From Halomonas sp. Y3 (GTDB taxonomy: Bacteria; Pseudomonadota; Gammaproteobacteria; Pseudomonadales; Halomonadaceae): DNA of 64,000 nt. Of this stretch, positions 42,770 to 52,670 are shown piece after piece. The notes under the pieces were generated by a model. That model saw nothing but the letters and a program-made list of their open reading frames with translations. It ran no database searches and had not been told where the DNA came from. Numbering within the stretch: the first letter of the stretch is position 1; the number at the start of each line of letters is the position of its first letter. The stretch spans positions 2,976,001 through 3,040,000 of the forward strand of contig NZ_CP099975.1 of NCBI RefSeq assembly GCF_024137965.1. Reading direction: 5' to 3'. Made by a program: the position numbers and the translations under genes.

Positions 42770-43567
42770 ATGGAGAGCGAGCAACGCCGCCCCCCCACCG
42801 GCCCTGCACTGGTCCGCTTCGAGGCCGAGGATCTCGGCCACGGCCGCGACCGCCAGGGGCGCCTCCGCCACCTGGTGCTGCCCGGACTGGCGCTCACCCT
42901 TTACGAGGGTGAACGGGTGGCGCTGCTCGGCCAGAGCGGCTCGGGCAAGTCGACCCTACTGGCCGAGCTGCGCCAAAGGCTCGGAACCCGCGCCGCCTGG
43001 TGCCCCCAGCACCACGGCCTGGTGCCTCAGCTTGCCGTCTACCACAACGTCTTCATGGGGCGACTGCCGGAGCACTCGGCCCTGGCGGCGCTCTGGAACC
43101 TGGTACGCCCCCTGGCTCGCCCCTGGCGGGAAGTGGGCGAACTCTGCACGCTGCTCGGGCTGGAGGGCCTCGCGCGGCGCCCGGTGGGTCGACTCTCCGG
43201 CGGCCAGCGTCAGCGGGTGGCCATCGCCCGCGCCCTCTACCAGGGGCGGGCGATCTTCCTCGGCGACGAGCCGGTGGCCAGCGTCGACCCCCACCAGGCG
43301 CTGCGCCTGCTGGGACTGATCGATGCCCGCCATTCCACCTCGGTGGTCGCGCTCCATCAGCGCGAGCTGGCGCTCTCCCACTTCGACCGGGTCTGGGGGC
43401 TAAGGGAGGGTCGGCTGGTGATCGATGCCCCGACCCGGGCGCTGACCCTGGCCGACCTGGACGCCCTCTATCCGGATGCCGACGCCCCGGCCGACGCCTC
43501 CTCAGAACCGGCCGCGCCGACGATGCCGAATCCGGAGGCGCTGCCCTGCGCCCGGGGCCGGCCGTGA
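42770..43567 (+). CDS. ABC transporter ATP-binding protein, PhnC type
   Basis: The 265-residue ATPase of the import system. Walker A is LLGQSGSGKST; there is a Q-loop in WCPQHHGLVPQ; signature LSGGQRQRVAIARAL; Walker B AIFLGDEPVASVDP; and a His-switch VVALHQREL. YHNVFMGRLPEHSALAAL is the PhnC-family insertion. Its stop overlaps the permease GTG (GTGA). Confidence 0.85.
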   Translation: MESEQRRPPTGPALVRFEAEDLGHGRDRQGRLRHLVLPGLALTLYEGERVALLGQSGSGKSTLLAELRQRLGTRAAWCPQHHGLVPQLAVYHNVFMGRLPEHSALAALWNLVRPLARPWREVGELCTLLGLEGLARRPVGRLSGGQRQRVAIARALYQGRAIFLGDEPVASVDPHQALRLLGLIDARHSTSVVALHQRELALSHFDRVWGLREGRLVIDAPTRALTLADLDALYPDADAPADASSEPAAPTMPNPEALPCARGRP

Positions 43568-45087
43568 GCGAGGCGCGCACTCACCCGCCCCGCCATGGGC
43601 GCCACTGGTGGCGGGGCGACACACCCGGGCTCAAGCTCGCCCGCCACACCCTGGGGCTGGTGGCCCTGGCCGTGGTGCTCCTGCCCTTCGCCGATCTCGC
43701 CATCCACACCCGGGAGCCCTGGACGGAGCTCGGCCGCATGGCACTGGGCATGGCCTGGCCCGCCTGGGGGTCGCTGGAGTCGCCGCTCTCCGCCATCGGC
43801 CTGACCGTGGCGGTGGCGATCTGGGGCACCCTGGCCGGGGTGGTGCTGGGCTTCCCCCTGGCGCTGCTCTTTGCCCGCTCGCGGCTTGTGCGCGCCGTCT
43901 GCGCCTTCCTGCGCGCCATCCATGAGCTCTTCTGGGCGCTGCTCTTCCTGCAGGTGTTCGGGCTCTCGGCCGTCACGGCGCTGGCAGCACTGGCCATCCC
44001 CTATGCCGGCATCTTCGCCAAGGTCTATGCGGAGATCCTCGAGCAGACGCCCCGGGCGCCCCGGGACGCCCTGCCCCCGGGCACCGGCCGCCTGGTGCGC
44101 TTCGTCTACGCCGAGCTGCCGCTGGCCTGGGCGCAGCTTGCCGCCTACACCCGCTACCGCTTCGAGTGTGCCCTGCGCGCCAGCGTGCTGCTGGGCTTCG
44201 TGGGGCTGCCGACGCTGGGCTTCCACCTGGAGACCGCCTTCCGGGAGGGGCGCTATCACGAGGCGGGCGCCCTGCTGTGGCTCTTCTATCTGCTGATCGC
44301 CAGCCTGCCCGGCTGGAGCCACCGTCGGCTGATCCCGGTGCTGCTGGTCGGTGGCGCCTGGCTGCTGGGCCCCTGGCCCAGCGTGGATGGGGCCCTGGTA
44401 TGGCGCTTCGTCAGCGAGGACATCTGGCCACGAGAACTGCTGGCCGGGGACTGGGCGGGCCTGGTCGAGTGGCTGTCGCGCATCCCGGACCTGGGGCCGG
44501 CCATCGGCAACACCCTGCTGCTGGGGCTGCTCGGCACGGTGGGCGCACTGCTGGTGGCCATGGCGCTGTGGCCCCTGGCCTGCCGCCACTTCGGCAATCG
44601 CGGCACCCGGCTCACCGGCCACGGCCTGCTGATCGCCCTGCGCTCCACCCCGGAGCTGATGCTGGCGTTTCTCTTCCTGCTGCTGCTGGGGCCCTCGCTG
44701 CTGCCCGCCTGGCTGGCGCTGGCGCTGCACAATGGCGCCCTGATCGCCTTTCTGGTGGCGCGCCACGCCGACGCCCTGACGCCCGGCATGCCGGGGCTCT
44801 CCGCTACGGGCCGGCTGGCCTACGAGCTGCTGCCGCGGCTCTATCCGGGCATGCTGGCGCTGCTCTACTACCGCGCCGAGGTGATCCTGCGCGAAACGGC
44901 GATCCTGGGGATGCTGGGGGTGGCGACGCTGGGCTTCTATATCGAGGAGGGGTTCGACTACCTGATGTTCGACGTGGCCTTCTTCCTGCTGCTGATCAGC
45001 GCGACGCTCAATATCGCCGTGGACGCCCTGTCGCGGCGTCTCAGGCCGAGGGACGGGGCCGTCATGGACGACCCCTGCATGCGGTAG
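43564..45087 (+). CDS. ABC transporter permease, fused double PhnE domain
   Basis: A 507-residue membrane protein carrying two binding-protein-dependent permease domains (about 70-250 and 300-490), each with the PhnE-type coupling segment ending in LGFVGLPTLGFHLETAF or LGMLGVATLGFYIEEGF. Most PhnE proteins have a single such domain and act as a homodimer, so here the two halves are fused. The GTG at 43564 is chosen because it forms a GTGA overlap with the ATPase stop; a long upstream open stretch in this frame lies antiparallel to that gene's codons and is not used. Confidence 0.82.
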   Translation: MSEARTHPPRHGRHWWRGDTPGLKLARHTLGLVALAVVLLPFADLAIHTREPWTELGRMALGMAWPAWGSLESPLSAIGLTVAVAIWGTLAGVVLGFPLALLFARSRLVRAVCAFLRAIHELFWALLFLQVFGLSAVTALAALAIPYAGIFAKVYAEILEQTPRAPRDALPPGTGRLVRFVYAELPLAWAQLAAYTRYRFECALRASVLLGFVGLPTLGFHLETAFREGRYHEAGALLWLFYLLIASLPGWSHRRLIPVLLVGGAWLLGPWPSVDGALVWRFVSEDIWPRELLAGDWAGLVEWLSRIPDLGPAIGNTLLLGLLGTVGALLVAMALWPLACRHFGNRGTRLTGHGLLIALRSTPELMLAFLFLLLLGPSLLPAWLALALHNGALIAFLVARHADALTPGMPGLSATGRLAYELLPRLYPGMLALLYYRAEVILRETAILGMLGVATLGFYIEEGFDYLMFDVAFFLLLISATLNIAVDALSRRLRPRDGAVMDDPCMR

Positions 45088-45093
45088 GGCCGC

Positions 45094-45468
45094 TCAGTAG
45101 CTGTACTCGCCGCTGACCACGGCGGCCGAGACGGTGATCTCCACCTTGAGCTCGTCGGCGGGCATGGGCGCGCAGACGCAGGTGCGCGCCGGGGCGTGGC
45201 CGGTGGGCACCCAGGCATCCCACACCGCGTTCATGGCGGCGAAGTCGTGGCCGTCTTTCAGGTAGATCGTCGCGGTCAACAGGTTCTCGCGGTCGGAGCC
45301 GATCTCGGCGAGCAGGGCGTCCACGCGCGCCAGCATGCTCTGCGTCTGCTCGGTGATGTCGCCGTGGCGCGCCTCGGGGCCGGCCACCTGCCCACACAGG
45401 TAGGCGATGCCGTTGTGGATCACGGCGCGGCTCATGCGCGCCTTGGTGTCGTGACGGACAATGCTCAT
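45094..45468 (-). CDS. RidA-family protein
   Basis: A 124-residue YjgF/YER057c/UK114-family protein. The family hydrolyses reactive enamine/imine intermediates. The key arginine is in [11 protein letters not shown] and the glutamate in LKVEITVSA. The closest type is the RidA subgroup that differs from classical RidA; exact substrate unknown. Start at 45468 has GGAGAGG eight bases upstream; a longer open extension is not supported. It lies downstream of the ABM gene. Confidence 0.85.
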   Translation of the reverse strand: MSIVRHDTKARMSRAVIHNGIAYLCGQVAGPEARHGDITEQTQSMLARVDALLAEIGSDRENLLTATIYLKDGHDFAAMNAVWDAWVPTGHAPARTCVCAPMPADELKVEITVSAAVVSGEYSY

Positions 45469-45542
45469 AAAAACCTCTCCTTGAATGTTTCCGGCAGTAC
45501 ATTCCCCTGCCGAAACGGCTATCGGCCAGCCATTATCACCGC

Positions 45543-45905
45543 TCACGCACCCGGGGTCGACTGCCGGGGCGCGTCGTAGTCGATTGGCTCATCGGTATAG
45601 ACGCAGACATTGGCATCCTCGACATCACCGTCCGGCGACTCGACGTGGGTCGCGAAGAACGCCTGAATCTCGCGTCGGTTGCAGTGGGCCTCGAAGAGCT
45701 CGCGGCTGGCCCAGACCTCGTGGAAGACGATGGGATAGCTGGTGCCCGGCGCATTGGGATGGTCGATATGGCGGGTCACGGTATAGTGCAGGCAGCCATC
45801 CTCGCGATGGGTGTTCGGCTCCAGGGCCTGCAGGGCCTTGAACAGGGCCTCTTCGCGGCCGGGCCTGGGCTTGAAGCTGGCAATACAGTAGATCTTGCGG
45901 GACAT
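45543..45905 (-). CDS. Antibiotic-biosynthesis-monooxygenase (ABM) domain protein
   Basis: A 120-residue dimeric ferredoxin-like-fold protein. [20 protein letters not shown] at the N-terminus and [24 protein letters not shown] are typical of the ABM family (YgiN-like quinol monooxygenases). The substrate is unknown. On the same strand as ridA, 74 bases upstream, so possibly cotranscribed. Confidence 0.8.
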   Translation of the reverse strand: MSRKIYCIASFKPRPGREEALFKALQALEPNTHREDGCLHYTVTRHIDHPNAPGTSYPIVFHEVWASRELFEAHCNRREIQAFFATHVESPDGDVEDANVCVYTDEPIDYDAPRQSTPGA

Positions 45906-45971
45906 GGATCACTCCGGAACGGCATCTCTCCTGACCCCGGTTGGCGGCCTGGGAGCATCGTGAACAAGACA

Positions 45972-45997
45972 AGCCGGCGCACCGAGAGGGGCCGGCT
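45972..45997 (-). terminator. Possible terminator after the UspA gene
   Basis: A 7-bp stem (45972-45978 with 45991-45997) on the minus strand, followed by a moderately T-rich tail, lies just after the usp stop. Confidence 0.4.
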
Positions 45998-46007
45998 CGT
46001 GAAAGGG

Positions 46008-46868
46008 TCAGCGCAGCAGCAGCACCGGCACCCTGGCGCGGCGCAGCATGGCGGTGGTGGTACTGCCCACCAGCAGCTGGCGAATGCGCGAGTGGCCATA
46101 GGCCCCCATCACCAGCAGGTCGATGGCGTTCTCCTCCTTGTAGGCGCGCAGGGTCGCCTCCACCTCGCCGGCGCGAATGGCGCCTTCGGCCTCATGGCCT
46201 GCGCCACGCAGGGTCTCGAGGGCCCAGTCGAGCTGGGCGCGGTTGTCGCCGGTCTCGGCCCCTACGATCACCACGTGGACCGGGATCCCCTCGAACAGCG
46301 GGCTTCTGGCCAGCATCTCTACCCCCTTGCGGGCGGTCTGGCTGCCGTCGAAGGCGATCATCACCCGTTCAGGTGCCTTGAAGCGCTGGGGCACCATCAG
46401 GATCGGCCGGCGCAGGCTGCGTACCACCCGCTCCAGATTGGAGCCGAGATGGCCGCTGTCCTGGTGGGCACGCTCGCCGCGCTTGCCGATCACCAGCAGG
46501 CGCATCTCCTCCTGCAGCTCCTCCAGGGTCTCCACCAGGGTGCCGTTGCGCTGACGGGTGCCGGGCTCGGCAACGCCACCCTCGATGGCACGCTCCCGGG
46601 CCGCCTCGAGCATCAGCCGCCCCTGCTCTCTGGCCACCCTGGCGCGGCGCTCGTCGAGCTGGGCGAGCTCCTCGAGCAGGTGCTCCCGGGCGCCCAGGCC
46701 GATATGACCGGAGAGGTCCGCCTCGGCGGTCTGGGGGTGGTTGTCCACCACGTGCAGGAAGGTGAGCGGTGCTCCCAGAGCCTGGCTTGCCCAGGCGGCG
46801 TAGTCGCACACCCCTGCCGAGAAGGTCGAACCGTCGATGGCGGCCATTACCTGTTCTGTCATCGTCAT
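46008..46868 (-). CDS. Universal stress protein with two UspA domains
   Basis: A 286-residue protein with tandem UspA domains (about 1-145 and 150-286). Both have the beta strand start (VMAAIDGSTFS; RVMIAFDGSQTARKG), the glycine motif and C-terminal ATP-binding segment (LLVMGAYGHSRIRQLLVGST). The N-terminal domain ATP motif is LLVIGKRGERAHQDSGHLGSN. It follows the SulP transporter gene by only 8 bases, so the two form an operon. A link between the stress protein and transporter activity is plausible but not shown. Confidence 0.9.
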   Translation of the reverse strand: MTMTEQVMAAIDGSTFSAGVCDYAAWASQALGAPLTFLHVVDNHPQTAEADLSGHIGLGAREHLLEELAQLDERRARVAREQGRLMLEAARERAIEGGVAEPGTRQRNGTLVETLEELQEEMRLLVIGKRGERAHQDSGHLGSNLERVVRSLRRPILMVPQRFKAPERVMIAFDGSQTARKGVEMLARSPLFEGIPVHVVIVGAETGDNRAQLDWALETLRGAGHEAEGAIRAGEVEATLRAYKEENAIDLLVMGAYGHSRIRQLLVGSTTTAMLRRARVPVLLLR

Positions 46869-46876
46869 CGTGCTCC

Positions 46877-48367
46877 TCAGTGGCCGCCCATCAGCTTGTC
46901 GACGGCGGCGGGGTCATTGTGCACAGCATAGCGGTCGACGATGGTGGCCGTCGCCTCGTTGAGGCCCACCAGCGCTACCTCCGTGCCCTCGCGGCGGAAC
47001 TTGATCACCACCCGGTCCAGGGCCTGCACGGCGGTGATGTCCCAGAAGTGGGCCCGGGAGAGATCGATGGTGACCTTCTCCACGCTCTCCTTGAAGTCGA
47101 AGGCGTTGCCGAAGCGCTCGGAGGAGGCGAAGAACACCTGGCCCACCACCCGATAGGTGCGATGGCGTCCCTTCTCGATCTCCTCGCTGCCGATATGGAG
47201 GATATTGCCCACCTTGTTGGCGAAGTTCATGGCCGCGATCAGCACCCCGACGAAGACGCCGATGGCCAGGTTGTGGGTGAAGACGGTGACCGCCACCGTG
47301 GCCAGCATGACGACGTTGGTACTCATGGGGTATGTCTTGAGGTCGCGGATCGAGGCCCAGCTGAAGGTGCCGATGGAGACCATGATCATCACCGCGACCA
47401 GAGCGGCCATGGGAATCTGCGAGACCCAGTCGGAGAGGAAGACCACCAGGATCAGCAGCAGCACCCCGGCCACCAGGGTGGAGAGGCGCCCGCGACCGCC
47501 GGATTTCACGTTGATCACCGACTGGCCGATCATGGCGCAGCCCGCCATGCCGCCCAGCAGGCCGGCACCGATATTGGCGATGCCCTGGCCCTTGCACTCG
47601 CGGTTCTTGTCGCTCGGGGTATCGGTGAGGTCATCGACGATGGTGGCGGTCATCATCGACTCCAGCAGGCCCACCACGGTGAGCATCAGCGAGTAGGGCA
47701 GGATGATCCACAGGGTCTCGAGGTTGAGCGGCACGTCCGGCCACAGGAAGATCGGCAGGGAATCGGGCAGCTCGCCCATGTCGCCCACGGTGCGGATCTC
47801 CATGCCGGAGAGCAGGTAGACGGCAGTCAGCACCACGATGCAGACCAGCGGTGAGGGGATCGACCTGCCGATCCTGGGCAGGTAGGGGAAACCGTAGATG
47901 ATGCCGAGGCCCGCCGCGGTCATGGCATACACATGCCAAGTGACTCCGGTCAGCTCCGGTAGCTGGGCCATGAAGATCAGGATCGCCAGGGCGTTGACGA
48001 AGCCCGTCACCACCGAGCGCGAGACGAAGCGCATCAGCTCGGCGAGCTTGAGGTAGCCGGCGATGATCTGCAGCACACCGGTGAGCAGAGTGGCGGCGAG
48101 CAGGTACTCGAGGCCATGGTCGCGTACCAGAGTGACCATCAGGAGCGCCATAGCGCCGGTGGCCGCCGAGATCATGCCCGGGCGGCCGCCGGCGAAGGCG
48201 ATGATCACCGCGATACAGAAGGAGGCGTAGAGCCCCACCTTGGGGTCCACGCCGGCGATGATGGAGAAGGCGATCGCCTCGGGTATCAGGGCGAGGGCCA
48301 CCACGATACCGGCGAGGGTGTCGCCCTTCACGTTGGAGAACCAGGTCTGGCGTATCGATTCGAACAT
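46877..48367 (-). CDS. SulP-family anion transporter with STAS domain
   Basis: A 496-residue inner-membrane carrier. The N-terminal half has about 12 to 14 helices, beginning with [20 protein letters not shown] and including [18 protein letters not shown]. The C-terminal cytoplasmic STAS domain (about 400-490) begins near [17 protein letters not shown] and contains [20 protein letters not shown]. Substrate may be sulfate, bicarbonate or another anion. It is cotranscribed with the UspA gene. Confidence 0.9.
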   Translation of the reverse strand: MFESIRQTWFSNVKGDTLAGIVVALALIPEAIAFSIIAGVDPKVGLYASFCIAVIIAFAGGRPGMISAATGAMALLMVTLVRDHGLEYLLAATLLTGVLQIIAGYLKLAELMRFVSRSVVTGFVNALAILIFMAQLPELTGVTWHVYAMTAAGLGIIYGFPYLPRIGRSIPSPLVCIVVLTAVYLLSGMEIRTVGDMGELPDSLPIFLWPDVPLNLETLWIILPYSLMLTVVGLLESMMTATIVDDLTDTPSDKNRECKGQGIANIGAGLLGGMAGCAMIGQSVINVKSGGRGRLSTLVAGVLLLILVVFLSDWVSQIPMAALVAVMIMVSIGTFSWASIRDLKTYPMSTNVVMLATVAVTVFTHNLAIGVFVGVLIAAMNFANKVGNILHIGSEEIEKGRHRTYRVVGQVFFASSERFGNAFDFKESVEKVTIDLSRAHFWDITAVQALDRVVIKFRREGTEVALVGLNEATATIVDRYAVHNDPAAVDKLMGGH

Positions 48368-48688
48368 GCTCTGTTCCAGTCAGGGGTGGGGGTCATGCCG
48401 CAAGGGGCCGCACCGAGAACAGCGGCGGGCCATTGGCCGCATCCTTCGGGTGCAGCGCCTATCGCGGCGTCGGACGTTATCGCTATGGTGCGTTGTTGCC
48501 AGGGATGGGCGCAGGCGCGCCCGGGCGGCCACAGGGTGGCGCCAGGGAGTGACGCTTCGGTGACGAGGCGCCGAGGGAGGAGATATGCGCTAGGGCGGAG
48601 TCGTCAGCCCTGCCGGGGGAATCATCACGGGTGCGGGTCCCTTGTCTGATCTGCCGCTCGGGGGCGGCACTCGAGAGAGCCGCGCATT
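48368..48688. other. Non-coding stretch upstream of the SulP gene
   Basis: About 320 bases without a supported gene. It is GC-rich; several short palindromic tracts are visible but no terminator, tRNA or riboswitch pattern. It should hold the SulP promoter. It ends at a truncated EamA remnant. Confidence 0.5.
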
Positions 48689-48883
48689 CTAGCAGCTCCC
48701 CTGCTGCGCTGCACCCCGGGCCCGGAGCCGCCGCTCCAGACGGCGCTCATAGAGGCCCTTGGCGAGCAGGCTGCCCAGCACCAGGGCGCCGCCGGCGAAG
48801 GCCAGGGGCGTGGGCCTCTCGCCCAGCAGCCACCAGACCCAGAGCGTCCCCGCCACCACCTCCAGCAGCATCAAGAGCCCCAC
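48689..48883 (-). pseudogene. C-terminal fragment of an EamA/DMT permease
   Basis: The 64-codon frame starts with a GTG and reads GLLMLLEVVAGTLWVWWLLGER followed by FAGGALVLGSLLAKGLYERRL, the last two helices of an EamA protein. A hydrophobic similarity continues a few codons upstream without a start. The first eight helices are missing, so it is a decayed remnant. It lies between the SulP leader and the slipin gene. Confidence 0.7.
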
Positions 48884-48995
48884 CTCGGCGGCAGGCGGCA
48901 GGGGTGGCGGCGCGAGAGATAAGCGGGGCTCAAGGCAACCTCGATGTCGCGAAGGGCCCCTCAGGATGCCACGGCCGGGAAGGCCATGGCAGGGG

Positions 48996-49790
48996 TCAGT
49001 CGTCGCCGTTCTGCGCCTTGCGGGCCTGGGCCGCCGGCGAAGCCTTCATGTGCTTGAAGGCCTCCATGATGTCCATGGGCAGCGGGAAGACGATGGTGGA
49101 GGCGTTCTTGTTGCTCATGTCGCTCATGGTCTGCAGGTAGCGCAGCTGCAGGGCCGCCGAGTTCTCGGCCATGACGTTGGCGGCCTCGACGAGCTTGCGC
49201 GAGGCCTGCAGCTCGCCCTCGGCGTGGATCACCTTGGCCCGCCGCTCCCGCTCGGCCTCGGCCTGGCGGGCGATGGCGCGGATCATGCTCTCGTCCAGAT
49301 CGACGTGCTTGATCTCCACGTTGGCCACCTTGATGCCCCACTCCTCCGTCTGGGCATCGATGATCTCCTGGATATCGTCGTTGAGCTTGTCCCGCTCGGA
49401 GAGCATCTCGTCCAGGTCATGCTTGCCGAGCACCGAGCGCAGGGTGGTCTGAGCCAGCTGGCTGGTGGCCACAGTGAAGTTCTCCACCTGGATGATCGCC
49501 CTCTCGGGGTCGATGACCCGGAAGTAGAGCACGGCGTTGACCTTCACCGTGACGTTGTCCTGGGAGATCACGTCCTGCTCCGGCACGTCCATGGTGATCA
49601 CCCGCAGGTCCACCACCTCCATCTTCTGGATGCCCGGGATCACGATGATCAGCCCCGGCCCCTTGACCGACTGGAAGCGGCCGAGGAAGAAGATCACCCC
49701 GCGCTTGTACTCCGGCAGGATTCGGATCGAGGCGGCGATCAGCATGAACAGCAGGACCACCGGCACAAGATAGGAAATCAGCATGGTCAC
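48996..49790 (-). CDS. Slipin (SPFH/stomatin-family membrane protein)
   Basis: A 264-residue bacterial stomatin homologue, with an N-terminal membrane helix (about 3-22), an SPFH domain (about 25-190: [34 protein letters not shown] start; [15 protein letters not shown]) and a C-terminal coiled coil ([20 protein letters not shown]). The first 20 residues of the initial block are typical. It lies downstream of its usual partner nfeD, with a 48-base gap. The pair is thought to be involved in membrane microdomain maintenance. An ATG at 49784 is an alternative start. Confidence 0.9.
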   Translation of the reverse strand: MTMLISYLVPVVLLFMLIAASIRILPEYKRGVIFFLGRFQSVKGPGLIIVIPGIQKMEVVDLRVITMDVPEQDVISQDNVTVKVNAVLYFRVIDPERAIIQVENFTVATSQLAQTTLRSVLGKHDLDEMLSERDKLNDDIQEIIDAQTEEWGIKVANVEIKHVDLDESMIRAIARQAEAERERRAKVIHAEGELQASRKLVEAANVMAENSAALQLRYLQTMSDMSNKNASTIVFPLPMDIMEAFKHMKASPAAQARKAQNGDD

Positions 49791-49838
49791 TCTCCTTGAC
49801 TGCGAGGTTGGGGTGAGGCGCCGTCTGGCGCCCCGGGG

Positions 49839-51344
49839 TCAGGACGGTTCGGAGGCCAGGGGCTCCACTTCCAGGGTCAGGCCGTCGATACGCACCACGC
49901 GGACCGCCTGCCCCCTGGCGACCGGTCGGATGGCGCGGGCCTTCCAGCGCTCGCCCATCAGCTTCACGTGGCCCGCGCCGTCGAAACCCTCGACCGCCAC
50001 GGCTTGACTGCCGACCAGCTCCTCCACGCCAGTGCGCGCCGGGCGTCGCCGCAGCCCCATGAAGCGGGTCATCACCCAGAGCATCAGCGCCGCGGCCAGG
50101 GCCGCCACCCCGCCGATCATGGGCAGCGAAATGCTCAGCATCTCGGAATCCATCAGAATCACCGAGCCGATCACGAAGGCGACGATACCGCCGAAGCCGA
50201 GGATGCCGAAGCTGGGCATCAGGGCCTCGCCCACCATCAGCGCCAGGCCCACCAGGATCAGCGCCAGCCCCGCATAGTTGACCGGCAGCACCTGGAAGGC
50301 GAAGAGCGCCAGCAGCAGGCTGATGATGCCGATGGTGCCGGGCACCAGGCTGCCGGGGTTGGAGAGCTCGAAGATCAGCCCGTAGAAGCCGATGATCATC
50401 AGGAAGTAGGCGACGTTGGGGTTGGTGATCACCGACAGCAGCTGGGTGCGCCAGTCGGGATCGAAGCGCTCGATGGTCAGGTCCGCCGTCTCGAGGGTCT
50501 GCTCGCCGCGCTCCATCACCACCGTACGCCCGTCGATCTGCTCGAGCAGGTCCTCGATATCGCTGGCCACCACGTCGATGACGTTCTTCTCCAGCGCCTC
50601 CCGAGAGGTGAGGTTGACCGCCTCGCGCACCGCCTCCTCGGCCCAGTCGGCGTTGCGACCGTGGCGCTCGGCCAGGCCGCGAATGTAGTAGACGGCGTCT
50701 TCCAGCACCTTGCGCTCCATGGCGGTCTCGCCGCGGCGCGGCGTGTCCGCGGCGCGGCTGCGCTCGTCGGCCTCCTCGCCGGTTGCCTCGGCGTCGGGTA
50801 CGGCCGCCTCGTCGCCGGCGGCATCGGCGGCCTCCTCGGACTCCTCCGCCCTGGCCCCGTCGCCGCTGCGCTCGTCGTCGTCATCGCCGCCTATCCCCGG
50901 AAAACCGCCGCCCATCTGCACCGGGGTGGCCGACCCCAGGTGGGTGGAGGGAGCCATGGCAGCCACGTGGCTGCCGTAGAGCAGGTAGGTGCCGGCGCTG
51001 GCCGCCCGGGCGCCGCTGGGCGAGACATAGATGGCCACCGGTACCGGCGAGGTGAGCATGGCACGGATCATGTCGCGCATGGAGGCGTCGAGGCCACCGG
51101 GGGTGTCCATCTGCACCACCACGATCTCGGCATTGCCCTCGGCGGCCCGGCGCAGGCCGCGCTGGAAGTAGTCGCTGGTGGCGGGGCCGATGGCCCCCTC
51201 CACGGTCATCACCAGCGCCGTGCGCTCGTTCTGCTGGGCCTGGACCACAGACTGGAAGAGCGCCAGCGCAACGCCCAGCGCCAGGCAGGCGAGGCTGAAG
51301 AGGAGAAAGCGGCGCCCGATCAGGGCGGCATGAACTCGGCTCAT
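49839..51344 (-). CDS. NfeD-family membrane-bound serine protease
   Basis: A 501-residue protein with N-terminal signal helix (FLLFSLACLALGVALALF), a ClpP-like serine protease domain (about 38-275), several transmembrane helices (about 315-435) and a C-terminal OB-fold NfeD domain (about 440-500). The nucleophile is in the SGARAASAGTYLL segment and the catalytic lysine is in METAMERKVLEDAVYYI-like MERKVLEDAVYYIRG. An acidic low-complexity insertion (about 150-205, rich in Asp, Glu and Ala) lies between them. Upstream partner of the slipin gene on the same strand. Confidence 0.9.
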   Translation of the reverse strand: MSRVHAALIGRRFLLFSLACLALGVALALFQSVVQAQQNERTALVMTVEGAIGPATSDYFQRGLRRAAEGNAEIVVVQMDTPGGLDASMRDMIRAMLTSPVPVAIYVSPSGARAASAGTYLLYGSHVAAMAPSTHLGSATPVQMGGGFPGIGGDDDDERSGDGARAEESEEAADAAGDEAAVPDAEATGEEADERSRAADTPRRGETAMERKVLEDAVYYIRGLAERHGRNADWAEEAVREAVNLTSREALEKNVIDVVASDIEDLLEQIDGRTVVMERGEQTLETADLTIERFDPDWRTQLLSVITNPNVAYFLMIIGFYGLIFELSNPGSLVPGTIGIISLLLALFAFQVLPVNYAGLALILVGLALMVGEALMPSFGILGFGGIVAFVIGSVILMDSEMLSISLPMIGGVAALAAALMLWVMTRFMGLRRRPARTGVEELVGSQAVAVEGFDGAGHVKLMGERWKARAIRPVARGQAVRVVRIDGLTLEVEPLASEPS

Positions 51345-51558
51345 GGTGATCTTCCCTGCGCGACCCGTATAGTGAGTGTGAGTGTGGAGGCCATCCGTAG
51401 TTCAGCAAAGTGGTTCAGCAAAATCTCACGAAAAGGGCCTTGGCATTCAACGCCTCATCATGACTCCATCAGCGTAGATGTTGTTGGGCCAGACTGTAAG
51501 GATGGCTGGCCTCGCCCGACATTGATGAGACGCCTAACCCCCGACACCGAGGAACGAC

Positions 51559-52638
51559 ATGCCGGATTCCGTCTCCTGCGCGGACACCCGACTCGACGCA
51601 AAGGATGCCCTGGCCGGGGCCCTGGCGCGCGCCGGCCTGGCGGCCGATATCCGCGCGGTGCATCCGATGGCCGATACCGGCCTGGCCCATACCCATGTGT
51701 GGCTCGAGCGCGATACCATCGACTGGGTGGCACGGCTGCCAAAGCAGAGCCAGATGGGGCTGCCGGCCGAGGAGAACCTCGCCTACCAGGCGGCCTGCTT
51801 CGCCCGCGCCGGCCCGAGCGGCCATACGCCGGCACTGCACGGCGTGCTGCCGCCCGCGCCCGAGCTGCCCCGCGGCGGCCTGCTGGTCAGCGCGGTCCGC
51901 GGGCGACCGGCCCGCCTCCCCGATGACCTGCCCGCCATCGCCGAGGCGCTGGCCGCCATCCATGGCCTGGAGGTGCCCACCGAGGCGGACCGCGCCCCGC
52001 TACGCTCTCCCGCCGACCCCTGGCGGGCCATGCGCGAGGAGGTGGCGCGCCAGGCGGAGTGGCTGGCACATGCCGGCCTCTCCCGGCAGGCGCGCGCGCG
52101 GATCGAGGAGGAGCTCGCGGCGCTGCCCGAGCGCCTGCCGCCGGGGCCCGGCACGGCACCTCGCCTGATCAGCTTCGATGCCCACCCCGGCAACTTCCTG
52201 ATCACCGACTCGGGACGCGCCGTGCTGGTGGACCTGGAGAAGTGCCGCTACGGGCTGCCGGGCTTCGACTTGGCCCATGCCACCCTCTATACCTCCACCA
52301 CCTGGGACCTGCACAGCCGTGCCGTGTTGACCCTCGAGGAGGTGGCCGACTTCTATCGCCAGTGGCAAAGCACGGCCGGCCTGGCCGGCGACACCCTCTC
52401 GCTGCTGGCCTGCCGCCGGGCCATGTGGCTCTGGTCGCTGACCTGGTGCGCCAAGTGGCGAGCCCAGCACCGCCGGGAGCGCGATGCCGCGGCCGGCGGC
52501 GAGGACTGGTCCGCCGAGCTCAGCGACGACACCCTGGTGGCCCATGTGCGCGAGCGGGTCGACCACTACCTCTCCCCCGAGGTGATCGCCCGCGTAAAGA
52601 ATGAACTGCTTGACCTGCGCCTCGCCCTCGGCGATTGA
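51559..52638 (+). CDS. Aminoglycoside-phosphotransferase-fold kinase (thiamine/choline-kinase-like)
   Basis: A 359-residue small-molecule kinase. Near residue 210 the catalytic loop is ISFDAHPGNFLI, a variant of HxDxxxxN, followed by the metal-binding VLVDLEKCRYGLPGFDLAHA. The N-terminal ATP-binding region includes VWLERDTIDWVARLP. Substrate is unknown. Its position 32 bases before a YnjB-type import operon suggests that it phosphorylates the imported compound. The start at 51559 has an AGGAACGAC upstream. Confidence 0.75.
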   Translation: MPDSVSCADTRLDAKDALAGALARAGLAADIRAVHPMADTGLAHTHVWLERDTIDWVARLPKQSQMGLPAEENLAYQAACFARAGPSGHTPALHGVLPPAPELPRGGLLVSAVRGRPARLPDDLPAIAEALAAIHGLEVPTEADRAPLRSPADPWRAMREEVARQAEWLAHAGLSRQARARIEEELAALPERLPPGPGTAPRLISFDAHPGNFLITDSGRAVLVDLEKCRYGLPGFDLAHATLYTSTTWDLHSRAVLTLEEVADFYRQWQSTAGLAGDTLSLLACRRAMWLWSLTWCAKWRAQHRRERDAAAGGEDWSAELSDDTLVAHVRERVDHYLSPEVIARVKNELLDLRLALGD

Positions 52639-52670
52639 TTCCCCCTGACGCCCCCGACAAGGACTGCCCG

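Noticed and set aside
51345..51558. TPP riboswitch before the kinase-ynjBCD operon
   Set aside because: No conserved THI-box blocks are visible in the leader.
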